Source: Oscillospiraceae bacterium
GTDB taxonomy: Bacteria > Bacillota > Clostridia > Oscillospirales > Oscillospiraceae
DNA: 59,439 bases
Direction of reading: 5' to 3'
NCBI GenBank assembly: GCA_009783555.1
Contig: WRDH01000014.1
Location: 1 to 59,439 of the forward strand
The notes under the pieces: generated by a model
The model's database searches: none
What the model was told of the DNA's origin: nothing
Seen by the model: the letters and a program-made list of their open reading frames with translations, nothing else
Shown: piece after piece, positions 33,987 through 43,895 of the stretch
Layout: every line of letters begins with the position of its first letter
How positions within the stretch are numbered: position 1 is the first letter of the stretch
Program-made: the position numbers and the translations under genes

Positions 33987-35266
33987 TATACCACCTCATT
34001 TTTCGGATTTATGACAGAAATTGCCATATTGTCGGGAATCATGTTATCTTTGATGAAACTCGAAACATCATCAAGTGTTAACTCAAAGAGAATCGCGGGA
34101 GCTTCAAACGGGTCGAAGCCTTTGAAGTGTCCCTCAACTATGCCGGATGCAAGTACTCCGAATGAATTCAATGCACGGATGTGACTGCCGATTGCGGCTT
34201 TTTTTACTCGTTCAAACAATGCGGCATCAAGACCGGATGCTTGTATTCTTTGCACTTCATCCTTTACCTCTTTGTAAACACGGTGCGGATCACGTGTTTC
34301 TCCTCCGAATATAGTATAAGCTACTCCGGCGGCAGAGTCAAATGATGCGGAAAAATCTGCGTTAATTTGACCTTCCGCATAAAGTCTTAAGTAAAGTGGT
34401 GAGGAATGCCCGCAAAGTATTTCAAGAGCAATTGCACTAATGATTTCAAGCCTTAGTGTGTCCGCTCCGGGTGCTGCCGGAGTAAGCTTGTTACCTGCAA
34501 CAAATACCGGAAGACTTACTTCCATTGCTTTGCTTACATCTGTTATCTCCGGTGCAAGTGCTTCAGGTGTGCCGTAATCTCTGAGCGGAACATCACTTTT
34601 TTCACCGGGCAAGGCTTTACATGCAATATCATAAACTGATTTGGGGTCTACATCACCGACAACGCAAAGAGCCATATTTGACGGTGCGTAAAATACTTTA
34701 TGACAATCAAAAAGTGTTTTTACGGTAATTTTCTCTATACTTTCGACAGTGCCTGCAACAGAATCTCGCAAAGGATTGTGTTTAAACAATGCCTTTAGCA
34801 GTCCGTAATAGAGGTTATAGTCGGGGTCATCCTCAACCATGCGTATTTCCTGTGCTATAATTCCTTGCTCTTTTTCAACGCTTTCAGGTGTGAAGTAGGG
34901 TATGGATACAAAGTTTAGAAGTATTCCCAAATTCTCATCAAATTTGTCGATGCACTCAAAATGATATGCCGTGATATCCGAAGACGTGTATGCGTTAGGG
35001 GAAGCTCCGTTTGCGGAGAGTTTTTCCAGAGCGTTGCCGTCTTCCGTGTCGAACATTTTATGTTCCAAAAAATGTGCCACTCCTGCCGGTGTGTCTATCC
35101 ATCTACCCCCATGCTTAAAACGCCTGTCAATACCACCGTAATCGGCAGCAAAAAATGCATATTTTTTATGAAACCCGGGCTTTGGCACAACAAAGACCGC
35201 CAAGCCGTTAGGCAAAGTCCCTGTATATACCTGCTCATTTATCTGCTTATATTCTCTAAGTCTCAT
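33986..35266 (-). CDS. M16-family zinc peptidase, YfmH type
   Basis: A 426-residue M16B peptidase homologue. The inverted zinc motif HFLEH is at 65-69 with ETxxD-like NAYTSSDITAYHF after it, and the distal Glu lies in EIRMVEDDPDYN. The usual N-terminus of the family is seen from MRLREYKQINEQVYTGTLPNGL. The frame runs on to GTG 35335, but those codons come from a family B repeat, so ATG 35266 is preferred. Pairs with the next gene upstream; the YfmF/YfmH pair is named for EF-P modification in Bacillus. Confidence 0.88.
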   Translation of the reverse strand: MRLREYKQINEQVYTGTLPNGLAVFVVPKPGFHKKYAFFAADYGGIDRRFKHGGRWIDTPAGVAHFLEHKMFDTEDGNALEKLSANGASPNAYTSSDITAYHFECIDKFDENLGILLNFVSIPYFTPESVEKEQGIIAQEIRMVEDDPDYNLYYGLLKALFKHNPLRDSVAGTVESIEKITVKTLFDCHKVFYAPSNMALCVVGDVDPKSVYDIACKALPGEKSDVPLRDYGTPEALAPEITDVSKAMEVSLPVFVAGNKLTPAAPGADTLRLEIISAIALEILCGHSSPLYLRLYAEGQINADFSASFDSAAGVAYTIFGGETRDPHRVYKEVKDEVQRIQASGLDAALFERVKKAAIGSHIRALNSFGVLASGIVEGHFKGFDPFEAPAILFELTLDDVSSFIKDNMIPDNMAISVINPKNEVV

Positions 35267-35284
35267 AACTTCAATCCTGTCCTC

Positions 35285-35327
35285 CGTCATAACAAACCGT
35301 CCGAAGACGGTGTGGTAATCCACATTC
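35285..35327 (+). repeat. Dispersed repeat family B, copy 3
   Basis: CGTCATAACAAACCGTCCGAAGACGGTGTGGTAATCCACATTC. It lies between the two M16 peptidase genes and, read on the minus strand, is open in frame with the second one. Confidence 0.75.
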
Positions 35328-35337
35328 CCGGCCACCG

Positions 35338-36645
35338 TTACTCTCCGGTGAGCATATAAACCGAGTCAGTCTTAATCCCCGAAGCCAGACTCACCACCTG
35401 TTCAAGTGTGGCAGTTTCAACCATATCACTAAGTCTTGCGGGGTCGTAATGTATCGAGTATATCACGCTGTCAAAATACAACTCTTCGAGTCCGCCGAGC
35501 CTGTCCAATGCGGATTTAATTGAGGTTATCACATAACGTTTCGCAGATGTAAATTCCCATTCACTTACATCGCCGTTCTTTATGTTTTCAAGCTGTGCAA
35601 GAATTTCATCAAATGCAGTTTCAAAGTTGGAAAACTCCACACCTGACGAAACTATCATTATCCCTTTATGTTTGTCAATCATTGAGCTTGCGTAATAACA
35701 AAGAGACAGCCGTTCACGAACGTTAAGAAACAGTTTTGAAGAAACACTGCCGCCATACAATGCACTAAAGAGCATTAGTGCGGGGTAATCGGGGTTTTTC
35801 ATCGTGTCTCCCATCCTGAACCCTATTGTCAGCTTACCTTGTGAGACATCAAGTTTATCTGTAAAGCGGCGGGGTGTGTCTGTCGGGGGATAATATATGA
35901 TGTTTGTTTTCGGAACTTGTGTATCCTTACGTTCGGGAAGTGTTTTAAATGTTGTTTCAATTGCGGTCTTTACTCGAGCTGTATCAGCAGAGCCGCAATA
36001 GAATATTTCAATACCGGAGTTATCAAGAATTTTCTGATAATGATCCGTCAACGTTTCTGCGGTTATTTTCAAAACTTCTTCTTCAGTGCCGAGTTTGCTT
36101 ATTCCAAATGCCTCTTCACTGCACATCTCTTCAAGCAGCCTGTCAACCGCATAGCCGCGTTTGTCATTGATAGCAGCGCGAATGTCGTCAATGAGATTTA
36201 TTTTTTCGCTTTTGACATAATCATTGCGAAGGGTTCCGTCTTGCTTAGCAGGGGATAGCAGGATTTCTCCGGCAATGTGTATTGCTTTTTCCAGAACACT
36301 TTCACCGGTTGGTATGTATCGGTCATCGGGAAAATCAATATAAAATCCGATACAATGAACTTCACCCTTTTTCCGTACGATAGGTTCGATTCTTACACCA
36401 TACAAGTCATCAAGTGCGGCTATAATGCTCTCCATGTCAGGGAAGTTCGCTGAGCCGCGCCGTAAAACGCGTGGTAAAAGGGTGTTTACAGCAGCGGTAT
36501 CACGACGGAGTTCACATAACAAGTTAATTGTGATACAACCCGATTTGAATTTAATAGTATTGATACACGTCAGTGAAACACCGTTCTTAATCTCACTTTT
36601 GTCAATAGAGTGAACAAATCCCGATTCCAACTTCCTACCTACCAT
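35338..36645 (-). CDS. M16-family peptidase homologue, YfmF type, without zinc motif
   Basis: A 435-residue M16-fold protein. At the place of HxxEH it has LLPRVLRRGS (about 56-65), so it is the non-catalytic partner, as in other YfmF/YfmH pairs. The C-terminal half keeps the family glycine-rich region LFSALYGGSVSSKLFLNVRERLSLCYYASS. The ATG at 36645 has only a weak AGG; a TTG five codons on, behind TAGGTAGGAAG, is also possible. Confidence 0.82.
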   Translation of the reverse strand: MVGRKLESGFVHSIDKSEIKNGVSLTCINTIKFKSGCITINLLCELRRDTAAVNTLLPRVLRRGSANFPDMESIIAALDDLYGVRIEPIVRKKGEVHCIGFYIDFPDDRYIPTGESVLEKAIHIAGEILLSPAKQDGTLRNDYVKSEKINLIDDIRAAINDKRGYAVDRLLEEMCSEEAFGISKLGTEEEVLKITAETLTDHYQKILDNSGIEIFYCGSADTARVKTAIETTFKTLPERKDTQVPKTNIIYYPPTDTPRRFTDKLDVSQGKLTIGFRMGDTMKNPDYPALMLFSALYGGSVSSKLFLNVRERLSLCYYASSMIDKHKGIMIVSSGVEFSNFETAFDEILAQLENIKNGDVSEWEFTSAKRYVITSIKSALDRLGGLEELYFDSVIYSIHYDPARLSDMVETATLEQVVSLASGIKTDSVYMLTGE

Positions 36646-36760
36646 CCTGTGTTATTAATTTTACTCGCAACGAGTATTATATCACTTTTAAACAATTAAG
36701 TGAAATAATTTATATAATATACATTAACGTAGCTCTTATAAAAACATCCGCTTGCGTTCG

Positions 36761-36873
36761 AAGCATTATAATTAAATTTCCATTCTCAAACACGCCGTAC
36801 TACCTAATTGCTTACTTAAACATCAATCGTGTTCCCGTCCGCCAACTCGACTGAAAATTTAATTATAATACTC
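36761..36873. repeat. Single fold-back element with 15-bp perfect inverted ends
   Basis: ATTATAATTAAATTT (36765-36779) pairs with AAATTTAATTATAAT (36855-36869); partial pairing extends outwards and inwards to about 25 bases. It fills the gap between the EamA and YfmF genes. No second copy was seen in the window. Confidence 0.6.
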
Positions 36874-36892
36874 CTCACCGCTACGTGAGGAT
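36873..36892 (-). terminator. Possible terminator of the EamA gene
   Basis: CCTCAC-gtagcg-GTGAGG stem directly after the stop, followed on the minus strand by AGTATTATAATTAAATTTT, a weak T-rich tail. Confidence 0.5.
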
Positions 36893-36893
36893 C

Positions 36894-37763
36894 TTATTCC
36901 TTAGCGGTTTTCCTCTCCACCCATACATTGTACCCTACAACAGTCACCACAATAACAATCCCACCGAGGAGTGCAAAACGACCCGGAATCTCCACCACGG
37001 GCAATAAGCCCAATAACCCTGCGAGCATTACCCAAATCGGATTTAATATTGGTTCTATGGTGGATATTAGACATGCGAGCAGAGCCGGTGTTCTTTTTAT
37101 ACCTTTTGAAAAGAAAATATACGCAAAGCCGACTTGTACGACGCCAAGGAAAATTACTGCGAGCCAGGCGGCTATATCTGCGGTGACTTCTGTAATAGCA
37201 AAAGGCAGACCGATTATGGAGTTTATCAAGAAACCCATAAACAGAGCGTTTTCAGGATTTGAATCGGGTCTTTTGTTGCACACGTATACACCTGCCATGG
37301 AAAGTCCTGATATCAGAGCCATGATATTGCCCCAAAAGGCTCCGGAATCCAGATTTTCGGCAAAGAACAACATCATGCCCAGAAGTGTTAATAACACAGC
37401 GATAACAGCACTGATAGTCGGTTTTTTCTTGTAAAAAATTAAGTATATTAGTATGATAAATATCGGTGCAGTAAACTGCAATAGAATTGCTGCAGCCGCT
37501 GTAGTCATTTTATTTGCGAATACATACATTACCGTAGTTGATGACAGGCAGATTGCGGTCATAATATTGCCAAGGGTAAATTCTATTTTAAAGCTACGGC
37601 GGTATATAACAAATACAATTGCTGCAAGAACGGCTCTGAGTCCGACAATACTCATTGCGCTCCACGGGATAAACTTAATAAACAGACCGCCAAAGCTCCA
37701 GCAAATAGATGCCAGTGCCATAAAAAATGATCCCGATCTGTCTTTTTTGTTAACCGATAGCAT
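36894..37763 (-). CDS. EamA/DMT-family transporter
   Basis: A 289-residue membrane protein with about ten hydrophobic segments in two EamA repeats, starting MLSVNKKDRSGSFFMALASICWSFGGLFIKFIPW. The second repeat has PALLACLISTIEPILNPIW. The ATG at 37763 follows GGGAG. EamA proteins export amino acids or other metabolites; substrate unknown. It is alone, divergent from citrate synthase. Confidence 0.85.
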   Translation of the reverse strand: MLSVNKKDRSGSFFMALASICWSFGGLFIKFIPWSAMSIVGLRAVLAAIVFVIYRRSFKIEFTLGNIMTAICLSSTTVMYVFANKMTTAAAAILLQFTAPIFIILIYLIFYKKKPTISAVIAVLLTLLGMMLFFAENLDSGAFWGNIMALISGLSMAGVYVCNKRPDSNPENALFMGFLINSIIGLPFAITEVTADIAAWLAVIFLGVVQVGFAYIFFSKGIKRTPALLACLISTIEPILNPIWVMLAGLLGLLPVVEIPGRFALLGGIVIVVTVVGYNVWVERKTAKE

Positions 37764-37837
37764 GCAAATTAATTCTCCCAAACAATCTTATAGCCCGTAC
37801 ATACTACCATGACTTTTGGATTAATGGAATTTAAATT

Positions 37838-37866
37838 TTGACAGAAGCTTTATTTTATTGTATATT
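37838..37866 (+). promoter_or_regulatory. Sigma-A promoter of citrate synthase
   Basis: TTGACA (37838-37843), 17 bases, TATATT (37861-37866). Confidence 0.75.
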
Positions 37867-37918
37867 GTCTATGATTGTGCATAAGTATTTAATATAAATG
37901 AGGGAGAAATAGAAGCTG

Positions 37919-39289
37919 ATGTCAGCGGAGCAAACCATATATAATGAGTTTATTCATAAACATGCGGATGCATTACTTGGTCAAATAAAGGTTGATAAAT
38001 CCCTGTTTGTGCAAAATGATGTAAAGCGCGGTCTCAGAAACGCCGACGGAACAGGCGTAATGGCAGGCTTGACAAGAATTGGCAGCACTCAGGGTTATTA
38101 CATGCGGGACGGCGAAAAAACAGCGATGGAGGGTAAGCTGTACTATCGGGGTATAGATGTTGCCGATATTGTGGACGGGTTTTTAAAAGATGACCGTCCG
38201 GGATTTGAAGAAACAGCATACCTGCTGATTCTCGGTAAACTTCCGTGCAAATCGGAGCTGGAAACATTTCGCCTTATGTTAGAGGATTTACGGGATCTTC
38301 CTAAAGGTTTTACCGAGGATATGATACTCCCGGCACCAAGCGTGAATATAATGAACAAAATGTCGCGCAGCATGCTGGCTCTATATTCATATGATGAAGA
38401 ACCTGAACTAAATGAAAAAGACATTGAACTTGAGCTGACAAAAGCACTAAAGCTCCTTGCTTGTTGTCCGATAGTCGTTGCACATGCTTATGCCGCGAAA
38501 CGTCACTACTTCGATGGTGAAGGACTGTACTTGCATAGGTCACAGCAGGGATATTCAATGGCAGAGAACTTCTTGCATTCTGTTCGACGTGATAACAGCT
38601 TTACTGAAGAGGAAGCACGTTTGCTCGATCTTTGCATGGTACTTCACGCAGAACACGGCGGCGGTAACAACTCCGCGTTTGCGTGCAGGGTGTTAACATC
38701 ATCAGGTACAGATATCTATTCTGCTATTTCTGCGGCGATAGGTTCTCTGAAAGGACCGCGTCATGGTGGTGCAAACGAAAAAGTAATTGAAATGTTCTCA
38801 TACATCAAAAAAGATGTAAAGAACTGGAACGACGAAGATGAGATTTTGGATTACCTCGACAAGATTCTTCTGGGGGAAGCAGCGTCGGGAGACGGTCTCA
38901 TCTACGGTATGGGACACGCTGTTTATACAATTTCAGATCCGAGAGCAGTTATCCTAAAATCACTTGCTCGCTCACTTGCCGAAAAAAAGGGTATGTTAGA
39001 CGAGTTTGAGTTGCTTGAAACTGTCGAAAAGCTTGCACCGTACGCATTAGGCAAAGCAAAAGGAACAATAAAAGCGGAAATCTGCGCAAATGTTGACATG
39101 TACTCAGGTCTCGTGTATGAAATGCTGGGCATACCGCAAGAACTGTACACACCTCTGTTCGCTGTTGCGAGAATGGCAGGCTGGTGTGCCCACAGACTTG
39201 AAGAAGCCTGGGGCGGAGGGCGGATAATAAGACCCGCATACAAAGCAATCGCACTCGACGAGGCGTATGTACCGCTGGCAGAGAGATAA
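37919..39289 (+). CDS. gltA: Citrate synthase (Si type, clostridial)
   Basis: A 456-residue enzyme joining acetyl-CoA and oxaloacetate. Active-site residues are seen: His in [10 protein letters not shown] (about 241-250), His in [14 protein letters not shown] (about 331-344) and Asp in CANVDMYSG (about 394-402); [12 protein letters not shown] is also conserved. GAGGGAG precedes the ATG and a good promoter lies upstream. The pathway would feed 2-oxoglutarate and glutamate. A methylcitrate activity cannot be excluded. Confidence 0.93.
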   Translation: MSAEQTIYNEFIHKHADALLGQIKVDKSLFVQNDVKRGLRNADGTGVMAGLTRIGSTQGYYMRDGEKTAMEGKLYYRGIDVADIVDGFLKDDRPGFEETAYLLILGKLPCKSELETFRLMLEDLRDLPKGFTEDMILPAPSVNIMNKMSRSMLALYSYDEEPELNEKDIELELTKALKLLACCPIVVAHAYAAKRHYFDGEGLYLHRSQQGYSMAENFLHSVRRDNSFTEEEARLLDLCMVLHAEHGGGNNSAFACRVLTSSGTDIYSAISAAIGSLKGPRHGGANEKVIEMFSYIKKDVKNWNDEDEILDYLDKILLGEAASGDGLIYGMGHAVYTISDPRAVILKSLARSLAEKKGMLDEFELLETVEKLAPYALGKAKGTIKAEICANVDMYSGLVYEMLGIPQELYTPLFAVARMAGWCAHRLEEAWGGGRIIRPAYKAIALDEAYVPLAER

Positions 39290-39348
39290 AACTTGTCGAA
39301 ATTAGGGGTTTATCCTCAACAAAAAAATACATTAAGGGGAAGAAATTT

Positions 39349-40509
39349 ATGTCAAATAGGATTTTTACGTCAGAATCAGTTACAGAGGGGCATCCGGATA
39401 AGGTTTGCGATCAGGTTTCCGATGCAGTGTTGGATGCGATTATCGCAGGAGACAAAACAGCTCGTGTCGCATGTGAAACAATATGCACCACAGGTCTGGT
39501 GCTTGTAATGGGTGAAATTACAACCAGCACATACGTAGATATACCGCATGTAGTCCGGGACACAATCAGAGATATCGGCTATATACAGCCGGAACTCGGC
39601 TTCGATTACAAAGGCTCTGCGGTAATGACAACAATCGACGAGCAAAGTCCCGATATAGCAATGGGCGTAGACAGTGCCCACGATGATTCCGATGAAAAGG
39701 GTGCGGGAGATCAGGGGATGATGTTCGGCTTTGCATGCGATGAAACTCCCGAATACATGCCGGCACCGATTTCTATGTCACACGCTCTGACTAAAAGGCT
39801 GGCGGATGTCAGAAAGAGTGGTGAACTCAGGTTTGTCAGACCCGACGGAAAAAGCCAGGTTACCGTTGAATACGACGAGAACAGAAATGTCATTAGCGTA
39901 CCGGCAGTTGTTGTATCAACCCAACATGACCCTGATATAGAAATAGAAAAACTTCGTGAAGCAATCACGGAATGTGTAATTAAACCCGTGATACCTGCAA
40001 ATTTGATAACAAAGGATACAAAAATCTACGTTAATCCGACAGGACGTTTCGTTATTGGCGGTCCTGTAGGAGATTCAGGCCTCACAGGACGCAAAATCAT
40101 TGTTGACACATACGGTGGATACGCAAGCCACGGCGGAGGTGCTTTTTCCGGCAAAGACCCTTCAAAAGTTGACCGAAGTGCAGCGTACATGGCTCGCTAT
40201 GTGACAAAAAACATCGTAGCTGCAGGGCTGGCGCGTGCCTGTCAGATAGAACTGGCATATGCAATAGGTGTTGCGCGGCCTGTATCCGTGCATATCGACA
40301 CAAGAGGCACGGGAGTATTTTCCGATCAGAGAATTGCCGATATAGTTACAGAGAATTTTGACTTCAGACCGTCAAAAATAATCCAAAGACTGGATTTATT
40401 AAGACCGGTGTACAAGGCCACTGCGTCGTACGGTCATTTCGGTCGTGAGGGCGATGGTTTCACATGGGAAAAACTCGACATGGTCGAGAAGCTGAAGAGT
40501 TATCTATAA
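39349..40509 (+). CDS. metK: S-adenosylmethionine synthetase
   Basis: A 386-residue enzyme making SAM from ATP and methionine. [19 protein letters not shown] (about 7-25), [12 protein letters not shown] (about 116-127), [19 protein letters not shown] (about 226-244) and [19 protein letters not shown] (about 255-273) are the standard motifs. Start follows GGGAAGAA. No SAM riboswitch was recognised in its short leader. The SAM cycle is closed by AhcY and MtaD at the left end of the window. Confidence 0.97.
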   Translation: MSNRIFTSESVTEGHPDKVCDQVSDAVLDAIIAGDKTARVACETICTTGLVLVMGEITTSTYVDIPHVVRDTIRDIGYIQPELGFDYKGSAVMTTIDEQSPDIAMGVDSAHDDSDEKGAGDQGMMFGFACDETPEYMPAPISMSHALTKRLADVRKSGELRFVRPDGKSQVTVEYDENRNVISVPAVVVSTQHDPDIEIEKLREAITECVIKPVIPANLITKDTKIYVNPTGRFVIGGPVGDSGLTGRKIIVDTYGGYASHGGGAFSGKDPSKVDRSAAYMARYVTKNIVAAGLARACQIELAYAIGVARPVSVHIDTRGTGVFSDQRIADIVTENFDFRPSKIIQRLDLLRPVYKATASYGHFGREGDGFTWEKLDMVEKLKSYL

Positions 40510-40553
40510 TCTGAATTTGGGTTTAGGGTTTTGAGCCGGGGTGGTCAAAAGAA

Positions 40554-41306
40554 TTGGGATATGAAGAAGATAATGGTATAATCGAGGGGCGTAATGCCGT
40601 TATGGAGGCACTTCGGTCAGGTGTAAATATAGACAAGGTCTTTATTGCCAAAGGTGAAGTAAACTCTACGCTCAAGCACATAGCCGGAGCGGCGAGAGCG
40701 GCAGGTGCTGCGGTTGTTGAGATTGACAAACGTAAGCTCGACACTATGAGTATTACTCATTCACACCAGGGAGTAATCGCGAAAGCAGCTTTTGCGGATT
40801 ACGTCTCGATTGACCAAATCATTGATACGGCAAGACAAAAAGGGGAGGCTCCGCTCATTGTTGTGTGTGACGAGATATCAGACCCGCATAACCTGGGCGC
40901 GATCATAAGAACATGCGAAGCAAGTGGAGCACACGGAGTAATAATCCCGAAACGAAGAAGCGCAGGACTTAGCGCAACAGTAGCAAAGGCATCAAGCGGA
41001 GCTATATTCCATATAGCAATAGCCCGTGTTACTAATATCACATCAGCAATCAAAGAGCTAAAAAGGAACGGTGTATGGATCTTTGCAGCATCAATGGATG
41101 GCGACGGCTCACTATGGGAAACTGACTATAAAGGACCGACAGCATTTGTTATAGGCTCTGAAGGCACGGGGATAAGCCGCCTTGTAATCGAAAATTGTGA
41201 TTACAAAGTTCACATACCAATGAGCGGCAAATTATCATCGTTAAACGCATCTGTTTCCGCTGCCGTATTTTTATTCGAAGCGGTTAGGCAAAGAAACGAA
41301 GTGTAA
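40554..41306 (+). CDS. rlmB: 23S rRNA 2'-O-methyltransferase RlmB (SpoU/TrmH family)
   Basis: A 250-residue SPOUT methyltransferase. N-terminal substrate-binding domain GIIEGRNAVMEAL (about 8-20), then the knot motifs DPHNLGAIIRTCEASGAHG (about 108-126), FVIGSEGTGISRLV (about 197-210) and IPMSGKLSSLNASVSAAVFLFEA. TTG start behind GGGGTGG, 44 bases after metK, its likely co-transcribed neighbour and SAM source. Could instead act on tRNA, but the N-terminal domain favours 23S G2251. Confidence 0.9.
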   Translation: MGYEEDNGIIEGRNAVMEALRSGVNIDKVFIAKGEVNSTLKHIAGAARAAGAAVVEIDKRKLDTMSITHSHQGVIAKAAFADYVSIDQIIDTARQKGEAPLIVVCDEISDPHNLGAIIRTCEASGAHGVIIPKRRSAGLSATVAKASSGAIFHIAIARVTNITSAIKELKRNGVWIFAASMDGDGSLWETDYKGPTAFVIGSEGTGISRLVIENCDYKVHIPMSGKLSSLNASVSAAVFLFEAVRQRNEV

Positions 41307-41345
41307 AATAAGCATTTTTTCACGAATTATGATTATGCATTTTTA

Positions 41346-41373
41346 TCATTTGTCATTTGTCATTTATCATTTA
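41346..41373 (+). repeat. Four tandem TCATTTG/TCATTTA heptamers
   Basis: TCATTTG, TCATTTG, TCATTTA, TCATTTA lie head to tail just before the GGGGGG ribosome site of the pseudo-ATPase gene. Confidence 0.8.
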
Positions 41374-41389
41374 TTAGGGGGGTGTCATT

Positions 41390-43816
41390 TTGTCAGACGA
41401 ATATAATAGTTTTGGTAAAGCTGATGAAGATGATGGTTTTTCATTTGAATCAATTTTAGCAGAAGTCAAAGGCTCGGCATTCATCAATGGCGATAAAAAA
41501 ACTCCTCCGGATGTCTTGCAGGAAAAAGCGGACAGAATACTGAGAGAAGCTGCGCAAATAGCAGCACCGCAAACCGCGGTCCAGCAAGTAACAGCACCGC
41601 AATCTGTGGTGCAGCAAATATCACCGCCTCCACCACAGATAACCATGGCAGCGGGAGATCCAATTTCACCGGTCTACACGCGTCATGCTTATAACGAGCC
41701 TGAGTTTTCAGATACTGATGATTTGCCGATGTTAATCACTCAATTTGAGGATGATAATCAGCAATTGAGAAATGAGCCAAAATCCGCATCCTTCGGAGCT
41801 CCTATGGATGATATGGAATCTCTTTCACAGGAACAGGAAAACAGATTAAACTTCTCTCCCGATTTTACAATACCGCTTAACGAAGATAAGACGGTTATTC
41901 AAAGCAGAGAGATTAATGAGCACGGCGAAAAGGCAGTAATTTTTATTGACCGATCCCATGGCATAACACCGCAGGAGTTAGATCAGGAAACAAGAGTACA
42001 TAGCGGTATAGATGTAGAACTCGATTTTCCTCAAGATGATAAAAAACCATCCATCAAATCAAAGTTAGGCTTTGGCAAACGGAATCGTCAAGACGAGGCA
42101 GATTTTGATTTTACTTCAGATGATCATTTCGAAAATGAATATGACTACGGTCCGGTTGAGGAAAAGGTCTATAAAGAACCGCATTTGAAAGAAGCCGTAC
42201 GCAAATTTGCCGCCTCTTGCAATTCAATATCCATAAGAGTCCTTCCCGCAACGGTAATTACCTTGTTTATGATTATCCTGACGTATGTTTACGAAGCAGG
42301 AATGATAGTACCTTTCGGCATCGGATATAGTTTGGATTTAGCTGCAGGCACGCTCATTTTATGCTTATTGTTCGTGATGATGTTATGTGCAGAAATTATA
42401 ATAAGAGGTGTTGATTTTCTGATAAAAGGAGTCCCGAATGCCGAATCTTTGATATTATTCTCATGTGTGTTTTCGCTGATATCCGCAGCATTTACCATGA
42501 TTAGCGGAGCTGCAGCGATGCTGCCGTTTTGTGCAGTATCGGCTATGTCACTAACCTTTGCAGCACACGGTGAGAAAATAAATCTGCGAGCAATGACGGA
42601 TTCTCTAAAAACTGCAGTCTCAACATCCGAACCATATGGGGTACAGGCGGAATATAATGCGGAAATAGACAAATCGATACTAAAAAAGGTATATAACCGT
42701 ACTGACGGATTCTACAACAACCTGATGCAGCCGGACATTACAGAGCTTACATACCGTTACGCAACACCAATACTGCTGATAGCAGCTTTATTGCTGACGA
42801 TTCTTATAGTAATTGTCAGAGGTGGCGTAGAGAACTCAATCCATATATTATCAGCTCTTCTTGCAGCTGCCGCTCCATTTTCCGCACTGTTAACATTTTC
42901 CGTGCCTTTTGCTACAGTGGTGAAATCGAATCGTATGTCAGGAGCTGCTATAGCCGGCTGGGGCGGAGCAGATGATATATGCTATACAGACGGAGTATGC
43001 ATAACGGATGATGATTTATTCCCGCCGGGTATGCTTAAGCTCTCGGGAGTAAAAGTATATGACGGAGCATCACCGGAAAATACAATACGTTATACAGCCA
43101 GCCTTATATTGTCTTCAGGTTCGGGTCTTACGGGGCTATTTGCGGAGATTCTCAAGCAACAAGGTTTAAGTGCAATGCGGGTTGACAACTTTGAATGCCA
43201 TGAAAGCGGTATAGCCGGACTGGTTGGAGGAGCACAAGTGTCAACAGGCTCTGCGGCATTTATGAATCTGCTGGGTGTCAGGGTTCCCGATGATACAAAT
43301 ATGAAAAACGCTGTTTACACAGTAGTAAACAACAGGTTGGTAGCAATGTTTGCCGTTGACTACAAACCGCTTCCTTCAGTTCAAAGTGCTTTGATTTCAA
43401 TGTTGAAATGGAGACTTGATTTATATTTCGCCATGAGGGATTTTAACGTCACTCCCGCAATGGTTGGTCAGAAGTTTAAGGTTCCGTTTGACAGCTTTGT
43501 ATTTATTCCCGCAAAGGATTCATACAGTATTTCCGATGCGCACTCACATAAAATCGGGCGAATGGCGGCAGTACTTAACCGTGAAGGGTTAAATCCGTTT
43601 GCAGAAGCAATTACCGGGGGCAGACTATTAAGGTCGGCATCATTTTTCGCAACGATTCTGTCAGTAATATCGGCGGCACTCGGAATATTAATAATGTTCT
43701 ATATGTGCTGGACAGGTGCCTTCATATCGGCAAGCCCCGGAAACCTGGTGATTTTCATGTTGTGCATGCTGGTAACGGTATTGATAATATGTGGTTACGT
43801 AAGGCTTAAAAAGTAG
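41390..43816 (+). CDS. P-type ATPase-like membrane protein lacking the catalytic residues
   Basis: An 808-residue protein. Residues 1-270 are hydrophilic and mostly disordered (Gln/Pro-rich near 60-85, acidic elsewhere). Hydrophobic helices lie near 283-303, 316-338, 352-390, 456-477, 484-510, 751-775 and 785-803. The order fits a P1B-type ATPase, but AAAPFSALLTFSVP (494-506) stands for the CPC helix, CYTDGVCIT (531-539) for FDKTGTLT with Thr533 at the phosphorylated Asp, SGL (578-580) for HPL, AMRDFN (681-686) for the TGD loop, and no GDGxND is found. GIAGLVGGAQVSTGSAAFM keeps the nucleotide-domain look. Start TTG follows a G-rich ribosome site. No known function. Confidence 0.7.
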   Translation: MSDEYNSFGKADEDDGFSFESILAEVKGSAFINGDKKTPPDVLQEKADRILREAAQIAAPQTAVQQVTAPQSVVQQISPPPPQITMAAGDPISPVYTRHAYNEPEFSDTDDLPMLITQFEDDNQQLRNEPKSASFGAPMDDMESLSQEQENRLNFSPDFTIPLNEDKTVIQSREINEHGEKAVIFIDRSHGITPQELDQETRVHSGIDVELDFPQDDKKPSIKSKLGFGKRNRQDEADFDFTSDDHFENEYDYGPVEEKVYKEPHLKEAVRKFAASCNSISIRVLPATVITLFMIILTYVYEAGMIVPFGIGYSLDLAAGTLILCLLFVMMLCAEIIIRGVDFLIKGVPNAESLILFSCVFSLISAAFTMISGAAAMLPFCAVSAMSLTFAAHGEKINLRAMTDSLKTAVSTSEPYGVQAEYNAEIDKSILKKVYNRTDGFYNNLMQPDITELTYRYATPILLIAALLLTILIVIVRGGVENSIHILSALLAAAAPFSALLTFSVPFATVVKSNRMSGAAIAGWGGADDICYTDGVCITDDDLFPPGMLKLSGVKVYDGASPENTIRYTASLILSSGSGLTGLFAEILKQQGLSAMRVDNFECHESGIAGLVGGAQVSTGSAAFMNLLGVRVPDDTNMKNAVYTVVNNRLVAMFAVDYKPLPSVQSALISMLKWRLDLYFAMRDFNVTPAMVGQKFKVPFDSFVFIPAKDSYSISDAHSHKIGRMAAVLNREGLNPFAEAITGGRLLRSASFFATILSVISAALGILIMFYMCWTGAFISASPGNLVIFMLCMLVTVLIICGYVRLKK

Positions 43817-43895
43817 TTGTAAAATATAAGCAGTTAGTATAAAATACAACTCCGGTTATTATAGTTATTTTATACCGAAAGGATTGGACATTAAT

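Noticed and set aside
33986-35335. GTG at 35335 as start of the YfmH-type peptidase
   Set aside because: It has a fair ribosome site, but the first 23 codons are family B repeat DNA and the family N-terminus begins at 35266.
39290-39348. SAM riboswitch ahead of metK
   Set aside because: The 59-base gap is too short and lacks the conserved core.
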